From NCBI GenBank assembly GCA_023525715.1, contig JAKNSD010000063.1, forward strand, positions 496,001 through 560,000: DNA of 64,000 bases, read 5' to 3'. Of the stretch, positions 42,291 to 53,508 are shown one piece after another (the first letter of the stretch is position 1; every line of letters begins with the position of its first letter). The notes beneath the pieces were generated by a model. It saw nothing but the letters and a program-made list of their open reading frames with translations, had not been told where the DNA came from and did not search any database. The stretch comes from Cichorium intybus. Lineage: Eukaryota > Streptophyta > Magnoliopsida > Asterales > Asteraceae. The translations under genes and the position numbers were made by a program.

Positions 42291-43355
42291 TGGTCCTGTG
42301 GTTTCACAGGATATTAACTTTAGTCCCTAACTTTCAAAAACCTAAAAAATAGTCCCCGTGGTTTGAAAACTTTTCATAAGTCGTCTCTCCGTCAAATTTT
42401 AGCTGTTAAATACTTAACGGATAAGGGCAAAATGATCTTTTGACAACAGGGACTATTTATGAATATTACTATTTTGGCTGTTAAATACCCGACTTCACCT
42501 TTCTCTCTCTCTCCCAAAAAACCTGTAGGATTAAATCGCAGCATGAAATATGACACATATTTAACTACATAAATACTCTATATTATATACAAACAAAAAT
42601 ACACAAATTTACCATAGAAGTAAATCTAAATCTTGCATCATCGAAGATCAAGAAACCAGATCTTGCTCTTGATGAAGACTATGAGGACTGTCTACAACAC
42701 AGAGATAAAGACAATCGTCTCCGTATGTTCTTCCTTTTCTTAACTACAAATATAAATCATCATAATCTAAATATCTAATAATTGAAGAAACGAAGGCTTG
42801 AAATATACAGTCCCTTCCCGCCATTAAAATCAAGCTTCATCCTTCCAAAAGAAAAGATTCATCAGACATTCGAAGTCAGAGAAATCGTAATTCCCCGGTT
42901 CCTGTTGTTGATGTTGCTGCTTTTGATGTTCATGATTGTTGTCAAGATTAAAACCAGAAGGAAACATCAGGTTGTTGTTGGAATCAAGAGAATCCCACAC
43001 GGCACTCCCTGGACGGCTGGACCCCAACTGGAATTATACCAATTCTCTGCCATTTCCCCCATGCCGGCTCGAAATTCCCTTCCTCGATCGCCGGATCCGA
43101 ATGAAGACCTTCATTGTCTGTATCAATTTCATCAATTTCCGTCGATCTCAATATTCCCCAAACCCTAATTATTTAATCAACTCTTGTTCTACAGCAAAAC
43201 CTTACACCTCTTAAAGTCGAGAAAGGCGTTGAATCAAGAACTACGGTTGTTGGAAACCACCAAAAGGATGTCGATGCAGATTAAAAAAGTTCTGATTTTT
43301 AATTAATCCCTACAGATGATGATCTAGACGGATTGAAGGGAGGGTGTGTGGATGA
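42290..43355. other. MULE-like left end and unidentified coding-like stretch
   Basis: At 42293 a 'GGTCCTGTGGTTTCACAGG...TTAGTCCC' start and internal inverted GGTCCC-like blocks look like a MITE end. (CT)n follows near 42501. From about 42780 the base composition changes; a minus-strand frame (43027-42830) reads SAVWDSLDSNNNLMFPSG and DFSDFECLMNLFFWKDEA, and plus-strand frames are also open. This resembles the make-up of the Pack-MULE at 6.6 kb, but I found no right end and cannot name a source gene. Confidence 0.3.
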
Positions 43356-43360
43356 CCATT

Positions 43361-44326
43361 TGTAACGTCCCAAATCCAGTAGTAAATTTTTTCTTTTAAA
43401 AATGGTTCAAATACATAAAACGGATTACCATTAAAAACCATCTAAATTAAAACTTGTTATTCAACATTGGAAATTGTATATATTGAAAACGTTTACAATT
43501 ATTATCTAGCGGAAGACTTAATTATCAAAACCTCAGATGCGGTACAGTCACGCCGTGCTCCAAGCTCAAGCCAGTAAATACCCGAAAACAGTAAGGGTGA
43601 AAGAGTAAGCACAAAGCTTAGTGAGTTCCTCAAAATACCACACGTTCCATTCCGTAACACATCATCACAAAAGGCTCACGAGCTTTCCCCGATCTTGCCT
43701 AGACTCACGGTCTTGCCCCAATCTTGTCCTTTTCTTGACTCACGGGCTTGCCCCGATCTTGTCAATTTCTTGGCTCACGAGCTTGCCCCGATCTTGCCCA
43801 TTCGTTGACTCAAGAGCTTGCCCCGATCTTTTCCATTCCTCGACTCACGAGCTTGCCCCGATCTTGTCGATAAACAAAAGCCATATACATCACATTATTA
43901 CACAAAGTAATAAAGCTACCTACGCATGCAACATCACCCATAGTATAGTGAGAAGACTCACATGATCTGCAGCTAAACAAAAGTAAGGAAGGTTGGTAAA
44001 ATCCCTTGAGCTTCCTTTTATCAAAAGCATCTCATTAAACAAAGTTTCTATCCTTAAACTTCTAACCATAATCATTACTAATGATTTTCTAGAGTTTCGA
44101 CTCAAAAGATCAACTGTCCAAAGGTCAAAGTCAACCGGTTAACAAAGTCAACAAAAGTCAAACTGCCCATGGTTAGTGTCGCTAACCATTCCAGTTAGCG
44201 GCGCTAACCCATTGTACAGCCAAAACCTCCTAAAGTGCTTAACACATTAAGCCAGAAGCTATAATCTTCCAGAAATGACACTAACAGCTCCTGAACCCAT
44301 AAAAATGTAAACTTTAATGTTCAATC
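43361..44326 (+). repeat. Truncated gypsy-type LTR, interrupted by element C
   Basis: Starts TGTAACGTCCCAAATCC, a typical LTR start, and includes the tandem array at 43672-43870 and the text 'GGTTAGTGTCGCTAACC...GTTAGCGGCGCTAACCC'. Cut at 44326 by the insertion of element C (5-bp flank CAATC). The rest would lie right of the window. Confidence 0.5.
43672..43870. repeat. Tandem array of about 40-bp units
   Basis: About five to six units of TTGACTCACGAGCTTGCCCC followed by GATCTTGTCNATTTC, each slightly different. The ORF through it is the repeat translated. Confidence 0.88.
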
Positions 44327-45091
44327 TGTTAGATTAGGTGTCTAAGCCATGACTTATAATTGTACTTATCTTGTTAATTGAAGCAAAGTCCATTTGGGTT
44401 GCCCTCATAGCTGGGGGTTAGGATAGAGTTCAGTAGAGTAAAAGGTTGATTTATTAATTGTTTAATAAATCAATAGAATTAATTAAATGGTTTATTAATA
44501 TATTTAAGTGCTAATATATTAATTAGAAACTATAATAATTAATTGAGATTTAATCTAGAATTAATTGGATTTAATTTAATGATTAAATAAATCAATTAAA
44601 AGTGCAGGGACTGGTTTGTATTTATTCAATAGTTGAATAATCTGGCCAACCAGTGGAAGGGCCTAAGTTGGCGAAATTATGAGTGTGTACACTCATATTT
44701 CGAAACCCTAATTAGGGTTAAGGAAAGCCTTGTCCAAATGGTTAACATGCTTGTCCATTTGGAGGCTCCTTAGGGTTTTGACTGTAACCCTTGGAGGCTA
44801 TAAAAGGAGGCACCTGGCCACCCTAAAACCTATGCCATTTTCACCAAGATTACTCTGCTGGACTGTCTTCTCCATTGCTTTGGGTGTGACTTGCATTTGA
44901 GGCAGGATTCTTTTGCTGCTAGCTTCAAGGATCATAAGATCAAAAGGTTGGTTTCTCAGTTTTGAACTTTAGAAATAAATTGTTCCTTTAGGTTTTAGTT
45001 TATTATCTTTATAGAAGAAAACATAGATCTTATTAGGGTTGCATGTGAACCATAGGAATTTTTGTGTTCTTGATTGCATAGAAACCCTTCA
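44327..45091 (+). repeat. Element C 5' LTR
   Basis: 765 bp, TGTTAGATTAGG...AAACCCTTCA. TATA-like TATAAAAG at 44799-44806. More diverged from A and B than they are internally. Confidence 0.93.
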
Positions 45092-46338
45092 GTGGTATCA
45101 GAGCTATGGCTTGTTTTCTTGTGAATTGATATAAACTGCTTGAATGATTCTTGCCTTGAGTGTTTTTGCGAAAAACCCTCTTGGAATGGCCTAAATTTCG
45201 TTGCCAAGGCTAGGGTTTCCTAACCCTAGCCGCCAAGCCCCATGGTCCCCTTTATTTGCTTGATTTACTATACTTTTAAAAGTATGTTGTTATTTTTGGT
45301 AATTGGATTAACTAAATAACTAGAACTCTTTTTACCTGGTTTGTAATTTTCGATCCTTAGGGGCCAAGATAGAAAAATTAATTTGATTAATTTCATAAAA
45401 TCTATCGTAGATTTAATTAGTTTAATTAATTGTTAATTAAAAGATCAATTAAATCGGTTTAAAAAATTAATTTAAATTTTCAAAAAATTAGATTAAAATT
45501 TGCGAAAATTCTAATTAATTAATTCTAAAATATTTTAATAAGATTAAATATATCTTATATATTTATGATTAAAAGTTAATATTTATATATAAGATTAAAT
45601 TGGTTAGTCTGACTGTTAGTAGGCCTCATTCACAAAACTGTCTTATAAAGAGGGTATAAGGCGACTGCCTATAAAATGGCAGTCTAATGGGTATCCACTC
45701 TTACCAACCGCTCTCCTGGTCAGTCGAGTGTCGTTAGCCAAACGGGTTTGATAAAACCGCTAAGCCTCTTAAAAGTATAATGTTGTAATTGAAAGTACTA
45801 GAACTTTGAACAAAATCCCAATCTAGTTACTTTAGGTCAAAAATGTGAATGAGTTGCTAATCCATGAGGTTGCACATTGAAATTTGTGAAACATTGGTGG
45901 AGCGTGTGTGGTTAACCGGCACACCAATAGGGGTTCACAAAGAGTTGCAATGGGTTTCTCGATTTTGCCATTATTGACGGAGCGTGTGTGGTTAACCGAC
46001 ACGTCAATTAGAGATGGTAATTGACTTCGAGGGAACCAAGCTAACTTGCATGGTTATTCACACCCGGTTTGTGATCCTCGGCATCCCAGTCACAAACAGT
46101 GGGGCACATCCGAGACTAAACATGCCATTGAATAGTTCAATGTGTTTCAACAGATCTAGGAATTTCATGAGATGAAATTGATAAGTGCATTATCTACCTT
46201 AATGACCATTATGTTGTGATTACGGCATCCCTCTTCACACCATAGTTGGGGTATTTTGGGTCCTAGCCTTAATAAATAATAAATTGGGTAATTATTTAAA
46301 AGGATAAATTAAACTAATAAAAATTCTGTTTATTGTAG

Positions 46339-47440
46339 ATGTCTAAATCGAGTGTCTATTCTCCTCCCTCTCCTCCTTCACCCACTTCTGAGAGCATCAA
46401 AAAGCACCTGCCTAACATGGTAAGGCTGACTGGCCTGAATTATATGGCATGGCTTCATAAATAGAGAATAGTTCTCTGTTTTGCTGGCAAGCCATATCTG
46501 ACTGAGTGTCGCTCCCCAAAGCATGACATCTGGGTAGTTAATCGCGCCGGTATAGCGGTTCTCGCTGATTTTTAAAATAGCGGTTTATTTTAGCGGTTAG
46601 TTATCGCGGTTCCGCTATTTGCGCCGCTATTTAGCGCGAGAACCGCAATACCACCGATATACCACCGATATACCACCGCGAGAACCGCAATACCACCGAT
46701 ATACCACCGCAAGAACATCAATACCACCGATATACCACCGCTATACCACCGCGATTACATATTAATTCTACTACTAATAGTATAATATATAAATTCTACA
46801 TAATTTATAGATATTACTAAAAGCCGCTATATCACCGCTATACCACCGCGAGAACCGCAAAATTAAATATCGGTTGGTTACCGCGATTATAGTTTTCACC
46901 GCGATAACTACATAGCATGACATCACACAGTAGCTTGTGATGAGCATGACTCCTTGATTGTTAAGTCAAGGTAAGTTCGTTGCCTAATACTATTGATCAT
47001 TGACCCCGAGTTCCACAGGAATTTAGAATTCCTGGGGTCAGATAAGTTAACACAGCTAGTTGTGGAAAAGAGTTTGTGATGAGCATGAACTGGTTGAGAA
47101 GGACGAGCTAAGATCTTCAAAGAGTTTGAAGTGTGCGGGAAGTAGCACCAGTTCACATGTTCTCAAGACTGAGAGACACATATGTGAACTGTATAAATTT
47201 GGTCCCCTTTTGATCGGGAGCTAAAGCATTAGCTCGAGTCGCTGATCCTTTCATCCTGATGTACATGAAGGGAAACCAGATAAGACAATCATGGATATGC
47301 ATTCAAGGTTGGCTCTGTATGAGTCATTCATAGAGAAGCATAGTTCCATTGATTCAACTTCTTTGGGATTGAGTCCAGTAATAGGACACATCAAGAAATG
47401 ATCCAGATCGTCTGGACCGGTTTCTCGATGTTTCAAACTG
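46339..47440 (+). pseudogene. Broken gag of element C
   Basis: Starts MSKSSVYSPPSPPSPTSESI like A and B, meets a TAG at codon 42 ('LHK*RIVL'), and is interrupted by a 384-bp MITE at 46531-46914. Gag homology resumes after it ('DHEHDS', 'IDPEFHRNLEF...') with further frameshifts and stops down to about 47440. It cannot give a full Gag, yet the non-coding domain downstream keeps its hairpins. Confidence 0.85.
46531..46914. mobile_element. Mutator-type MITE in the gag of element C
   Basis: Inverted ends TGGGTAGTTAATCGCG and CGCGATAACTACATA. Perfect 10-bp flanking duplication GCATGACATC at 46521-46530 and 46915-46924. The body is made of ACCACCGATAT/ATATCGGTGGT-type and CGCGAGAACCGC units in both orientations, so it is highly self-complementary. 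No ORF. Much more CG-rich than its surroundings. Confidence 0.92.
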
Positions 47441-47599
47441 GGAATCCACAGGACGGGACACAGTCACGGAAAGATTGGAAAATGCTCCAAAGCCGAACAG
47501 TTTGGCAACTCAGGAATATCTTAAAACTCAGAGCCCCTGATCCTTAATTCCCTGATACAGGATGTGTTTCTCATATTTGCTCTGTATGCATGGACTCTG

Positions 47600-50500
47600 T
47601 AGGATGTGGGATGTTGTTGCATAGGAGCATATTTAGATTGGATCTGAAGCTCATGCAGTTTTAGAGTTTAGTTAGATATTGAAATCATGTTATTAGCTTA
47701 CTAGATGCGTATGACATTGTCTATCATATAATACATTGTTCAAGGATTTTGTTTTAATACAATTGTCAATTTTCTTTTAACACATGTTGTTTGAAATATC
47801 CTTGAAATGTTGTATGGTTGTGTTGAATGCATGATTAGTAATAACTTGAATATTGATACATCAAAAGTGTTAGGATTTAGGAATTGTGTCATTTATGATT
47901 GTTGATCTAAATATAATAAGAATCAATTCAACCAAAGGTCCAGTTGGACAGGACTTTGGACTCATTTGACTTAGAGTCTCATGATGAATTGAGGTCTTAA
48001 TGTGTCAAGAAACGAATCAACCAAAGATCCAGTTGGACATGACTTTGGAATCATTTGACTTAGAGTCAGATGATGATTAAGTTCTTTATAAAGCACATAT
48101 GGCAAGAAATGAATCACCCAAGATCCAGAGGATAGGATTTTGGAATCGGTTGAGTTAGAGTCAACTGAAGATTGCAAGCCTTGGACAGAATTAACAAGTC
48201 ATAAGTTTGCATAGATATGTAAAAGACGTTGAGATTAGGAGCAATGAACATATCTGTTAATGTGTATTGCTCAAATCTTGAAATAGAACACAATTATTTG
48301 TACTTTGCGATATTTGTCAATCGGTATGACGAATATGGCTTCGCTTATCAGAATAAGCGATTGAATTGAAACCTTAAACAGTTCAAGGACTTCAAAGGAA
48401 GTACAAGATCCACAGAACCTGAGTGACAACATAAGCTGGGAAAATGTTTCACAGTTCATTCTCTTCCAAGAACATTAATAGTCATAATGTGTCTTAGAGA
48501 AGATGATGGAGCATTGGTCGAAACAGTTCGATCCTCGATGTATGAGATACATTGTCAATTAGTGTCCAATAAATTGAATACTAAACCAGTCAGACCATAT
48601 TCCGACCACATTCTTCGACTAAGTAGGTTTTACAAACATTGTCTGAAATGTAAAGTTGGGACTGTCCCACTTGTACATTGAAAGTCCAGGGTCATGTAGC
48701 GTCCGTCCGAATCTCATGACTAGCCTGAACCCGATCAGCATTGTCGTTTCACTGGCTACCCCGCTGTACCTGGAAAAGAAAGAGCTCTTTTAGAAAGAAC
48801 TCATGTTCTAAGGAAACAGTAGGAGTTGGGACAGTCCTGAATGAGTTCGGGATTAGCCAAGTAAGAGAACCTTTAGTCATCACTAGGCTTGGAGCAGAAA
48901 TCAGATTTCTGTTTTAATACTGACATAATATTCTCTTGACTAGTAGTATTGATCACCGTCATAAGTAGTTATGATCGGGGTGACATACCGATTGGTGGTA
49001 AAACACTATAGTTGGTACGGATTTGCAATCCGACTACTTGGAAGCATTAGTGAGCCCGGTTGCTGCCAATTAAGAGAACCTTAGAACGAGATACAGTCCA
49101 TATGGGATTTTGATTGATTTTACACCTGGTCTAAAAACCAGTGGGAGTGATTGAATCATCAAAAGAAAGCAGCATGGACAGAAACGTACCTTCAAAACAT
49201 CTGGTTGAGTGAGACAATACCCGAAGTCAAGTAATTGATTCCGGGAGAAGCACTCTCAATAGAAGATGAAATCCGAAAGGATACTGCATGGCACTTTGTA
49301 AGTCGTTAGTGGAGCACATGTGGATCACCGGCACACTAATAGGGACTCACAAAGAGTGTCCCAGTATAAAGGTACATGGGCCCGTGATTTCCCCATAGGC
49401 ATCTCACAAGAAAGGATACTCAGATTCTCGAAATATGCAAATGGATTGGATTTTGAGAATGTGCTGAAAGATTTCCATTAAGATGTCAGAAAAAGGTTTG
49501 GATTCACAAAATGTGCTAAAAGTTCTGGATTTTTGTTTTTTGTGAATGGTCCATAACCGTGTCAAAGCCAGTGGGAGAATCGCTATTATCTGCTATCTCC
49601 ATATGTAAGTTATATACTGTCTCTAGGAAACGTCTCTTTTCATTACAAAGTGTAATGACTTGGTGTTAAGAGACGGATCGCTGTGAAAGACTCAATAGAG
49701 ATACGACATACTCAGATGGTTGTAAACATTTATAAGATAGATCGAAACTCTGCCAGGATGATCTTGATGAGATTCAAGATTCATAGCACCAGGAAACGAG
49801 TTTCCTATCATTTCAAAGTGTGATGATTTGGCATGAGAGTTGTAAAAAAGGTGCAACATATCCACATGATCCATAAACATCTATCAAATAGATGTTGAAG
49901 TCAGCATAGACCTAGCCATATTAAGCATGATCTTGATAAGAATCAAGATGCATGAGTAAAGTCTCCAAAAGGAAATAGTAACTGAAAGTCGTGACACATG
50001 GATTATAAATAATCCTAAAATTCCAAAAGAGTTTGGAATAGGACTAGATCGAATCCATCGATTTTCTTGGATCGATCAAAAAGTGTCATGAACATGTTCT
50101 GATGACTTAATGCTTACATCATAGTGAGTCAGTTTCAGGACATGATCTGGCTGGGAATACTTAATGGATTATGTACATACGTAGGAAATCATTGGAAAAT
50201 GATTGGGGTGAATGTTAATAATTTGAAAAAGAGTTTCAAATAAGTAAAAGGACTTAATGGTTAAAGAGTTTCGGTGGTATTCCGATGGAGCGCGTGTGGA
50301 TAACCGGCACATCGTAACATCTCGAAATAGTCTTAGGGTGCAGTCATGTGGACTAAAGATCCCGAGAACCATGGAAAGTCACAGTTCATAGAATGGAGTT
50401 GTTAATGAGAATGACAGAATGACCAAAATTGAAATATCATCGGAAAGATGTCCGATTGGATAAAGTGTATAAATGTATGACATTTGGATACACAGAAAAA

Positions 50501-51388
50501 GTGAAAGGTCATATAGACATAGATACATAACATGAATTAAAAAGTTTAAAATAGAATCTAGAAACCAATAATAGTTTTATGAAGAATCCGACTTGGTGAT
50601 TACCTTGTGGAGACTTGGTAATTAGGCGAGAGTAGCCACCAGTCAGATTTTATGTTTCGTTTTTGCATGTTTCACTTCCGGAATAATTTGATTATTCAAA
50701 AGTCCACAGTCGCTTATACTTTTCGGGAGTAAGTATGAACGAAGACTGTCGTGAATTGGTTTGTAGATTGTTTAAGGAGTTAGACATTGCAGTAAGACTG
50801 CTACAACGTTCACCAGTACTTAGAAATAGAGATTTAAGTTTTGGATAAACCCGCGCTCAATAGATTACTTCATGGATTACATCACGAGCAATGATTGAGA
50901 CGATAATATCCTATGATCTTAAAGCGGAGACATATGAGTTGAAATTTGTGAGTCGGTTGTGCATTGATAATGCGAAAACGCATCGGTAACTCGATGTTAT
51001 AAAACGCATTGTTGTGTACGATTTTGACAAGTAAAACACACAAGCATATGAGTCAAAGCTTATTCGTTCGTTGACCCTGATAGGGAAACAGATATCTGTA
51101 GGCCTCTCGATGATTTTGAAGTTGACTAAAGTGCTCGCCAGCCGGGACTGAATTGATTTGTTCAATTAAAAGTCTTAAAGTCATAAGCAGAATCGGAGAT
51201 CTGGAAACAGAGTATCGGACAGAGATTGATTTCAATCCATGTCTCGTGTCTGAAAATATATTGTTGGACGAAGGATCATATGATCACTTATCTTTGGACA
51301 GAACTGACTAGGTGAGAGTTCAGGATAGTTTCTGGGAAACTGATATTATTCAGAAGGTAAACAGACAATTAAAGTCATAGACTTATCC
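47600..51388 (+). ncRNA. Conserved non-coding internal domain of element C
   Basis: Same order of blocks as in A and B, including modules H3 (49296-49352) and H4 (50269-50327) and purine blocks at 49140 and 49570. The first purine block is mutated (AGTAGGAG, 48818). No pol motif. Confidence 0.6.
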
Positions 51389-51399
51389 AAGTGGGAGAC

Positions 51400-51694
51400 T
51401 GTTAGATTAGGTGTCTAAGCCATGACTTATAATTATACTTATCTTGTTAATTGAAGCAAAGTCTATTTGGGTTGCCCTCATAGCTGGAGGTTAGGATAGA
51501 GTTCAGTAGAGTAAAAGGTTGATTTATTAATTGTTTCATAAATCAATAGAATTAATTAAATGGTTTATTAATATATTTAAGTGTTAATATATTAATTAGA
51601 AACTGTAATAATTAATTGAGATTTAATCTAGAATTAATTAGATTTAATTTAGTCATTAAATAAATCAATTAAAAGTGCAAGGACTGTTTGTATT
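51400..51694 (+). repeat. Element C 3' LTR, left part only
   Basis: Collinear with the first 300 bp of the 5' LTR and cut within 'GACTGTTTGTATT', where Athila starts with TGATATTGCC. Confidence 0.92.
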
Positions 51695-51949
51695 TGATAT
51701 TGCCTCATTTATACATATATTTCGGGCAATATCAAGTGCTTAAATATGTGTTTTTGGTTTAATTTCAAGATAAAAGGTACTTAATCATTTTAATTACCAA
51801 AACACAGGAGAAATTGCTATATGAAGAAGAAGGAGCTGAATTCAAGCCTTGGAATGAAGAAAAAGGAGTAAAAGAACTATCGAGAAAGGAAGAGCCAAAA
51901 AGAGCGTATTTTGGGCGAAAAGACGAAGAAATAATTCCATCAGGGCTTA

Positions 51950-52193
51950 GATCGCGACCCTATCACCATGATGATCGTGACCCTATCGACTGACGAATGC
52001 GTGACCAATGCTGACCAAAGGATCGCGACATACGGCTAAAAATCGCGACCTTACAGAGATCGCGACCCGATCGCCTCGAGGATCGCGACCCGACCTACCA
52101 ACTACAGTCCACTAAGTCGGGGAAGTGGCCAACTGAGATGCGCATTATCTTCAAGATCGCGACCCGATCCTCTATAGGATCGCGACTCGATCC
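51950..52193. promoter_or_regulatory. GATCGCGACC motif array in Athila U3
   Basis: About eight copies: 51950, 51972 (GTGA variant), 52021, 52041, 52058, 52081, 52155 and 52178. All in one orientation, within 260 bp upstream of the TATA box. The core TCGCGA is a palindrome and the motif is far more CG-rich than the LTR. Likely binding sites for a host factor or targets of CG methylation; the role is inferred. Confidence 0.75.
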
Positions 52194-52207
52194 TCGCTGG
52201 GCAGTAC

Positions 52208-52215
52208 TATAAATA
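52208..52215 (+). promoter_or_regulatory. TATA box of Athila 5' LTR
   Basis: ACTATAAATAGAGG. The same site lies in the 3' LTR at 63169-63176. Confidence 0.85.
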
Positions 52216-53401
52216 GAGGCTTTCTCTTGTTGTTTTAGACACACATTCAGATACAAAAACTCTATACCTGGAGAATCTCACCCTCTATAACCCTCATCTC
52301 GACCTCCCTTCTCAAGAAATGAAGCTTTGCCAGCGGTAGCCACGAACGATCAAGAAACATCATAGCTCGGATATTCCGTTTGCTTACTATGTTTAGCTTT
52401 CTTAAATATTTAGTGTGTTGCATGTTTATGATTATGGAGTAATTCCTTTGTGCTTTTACTTAGATTAGATGAAACTTATAATTATGTTTTGATTGATATA
52501 AAATCAGATATTGCATGTTTTATAATTTACTTTGCATGTTTATTTAACCGACTAATGCGTATTAAGAATTTATCTTTGAAACTTATAACTGAGTTATATT
52601 TAGTATAGATGACCATTCTTACTAAATTAACTTGTATCATAATATATATGATTCATATATATTTATGACTAGTGATAGACCAAATCCTAGGTTAAGTTAC
52701 AAAGAAAGAATCTTATATGCATATGTCTAAACTGTATTAGTGGACCAAACTATACAATTCATTTTGATTTTCATGACCATTGATATCAAAAACCACAAAT
52801 AAATCATGCGGAGTACGAACTAATGAAATGATTAATTGGAATAATTAATTTACAGGACCAATGAAATTAATAATCCTTTTTAATCATAAAATTAGATTGT
52901 TGGACCAAGACATCTGTTTAACTTAGAAATCGGTATTTAACTTGTTAATATACATTGCACATTATTATCAATCAGAATATTGTTATAAGAAGTAATCACC
53001 TCTGAGTAAAAGCATATTTGTTCAAACTATCTGTTCGGTTTAACTTCAACCTTGTTATCATTCACTTACTCATTTGTTGTTACAATCTCTTCACAAATTC
53101 AATTACACAAATTCCCCCCTCTTATCTCTTTTGTTGATATTATAGATTGTTAATTGATAATTGATTTTCTTTAATTTAAACCAATTCCCTTGGGTTCGAC
53201 CTGGACTTACCATTACTATATTACAACTGATTAGGTACACTTGCCTAGTTGTGTTGTTTTCATTCATGGTATTTCCCTGTTATAAATTCAAAACTTATGC
53301 AAAGACATTACAAAGATAATAATTAACCTCAGTATTCCAGAAAACAAGTGTTATCATTTTGGGGTATATAAATATATATGTCTGAAAACACATCAAGTTT
53401 T

Positions 53402-53419
53402 TGGCGCCGTTGCCGGGGA
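53402..53419 (+). other. Primer-binding site for tRNA-Asp
   Basis: TGGCGCCGTTGCCGGGGA is complementary to the 3' end of plant tRNA-Asp(GUC), the primer used by the Athila/Tat group. It starts six bases after the LTR end. Confidence 0.92.
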
Positions 53420-53508
53420 ATACTGTTTTAAAGTAAAAGAATTCATTTATTAATTTAATTTATTTATAATTTATTCTAGATCTCACCATTCTGTTCCTCA
53501 GATAGTGT

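Larger units (their letters stand above)
44327..51694 (+). mobile_element. Element C: third gag-only copia-like LTR element (3' LTR cut)
   Basis: 5' LTR 44327-45091 starting TGTTAGATTAGG, PBS TGGTATCAGAGC at 45093, PPT at 51389 and 3' LTR from 51400. The 3' LTR is cut at about 51694 by the Athila element; the remainder is beyond the window, so its target duplication cannot be checked. Leader hairpin GACTGCC/GGCAGTC (45663-45684), H1 45875-45952, H2 45956-46033, TTCAAGGAT/ATCCTTGAA (47739-47806), TCGCTTAT/ATAAGCGA (48341-48360), H3 49296-49352 and H4 50269-50327. Gag is broken by stops and by a MITE. Confidence 0.93.
51695..53395 (+). repeat. Athila 5' LTR (1,701 bp)
   Basis: TGATATTGCC...ACACATCA, with TGAT/ATCA inverted ends. 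The first 41 bases fold: TTGATATTGCC (51694-51704) pairs with GGCAATATCAA (51725-51735). An array of GATCGCGACCCGATC-like motifs at 51950-52193 lies just upstream of TATAAATA at 52208. Confidence 0.95.
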
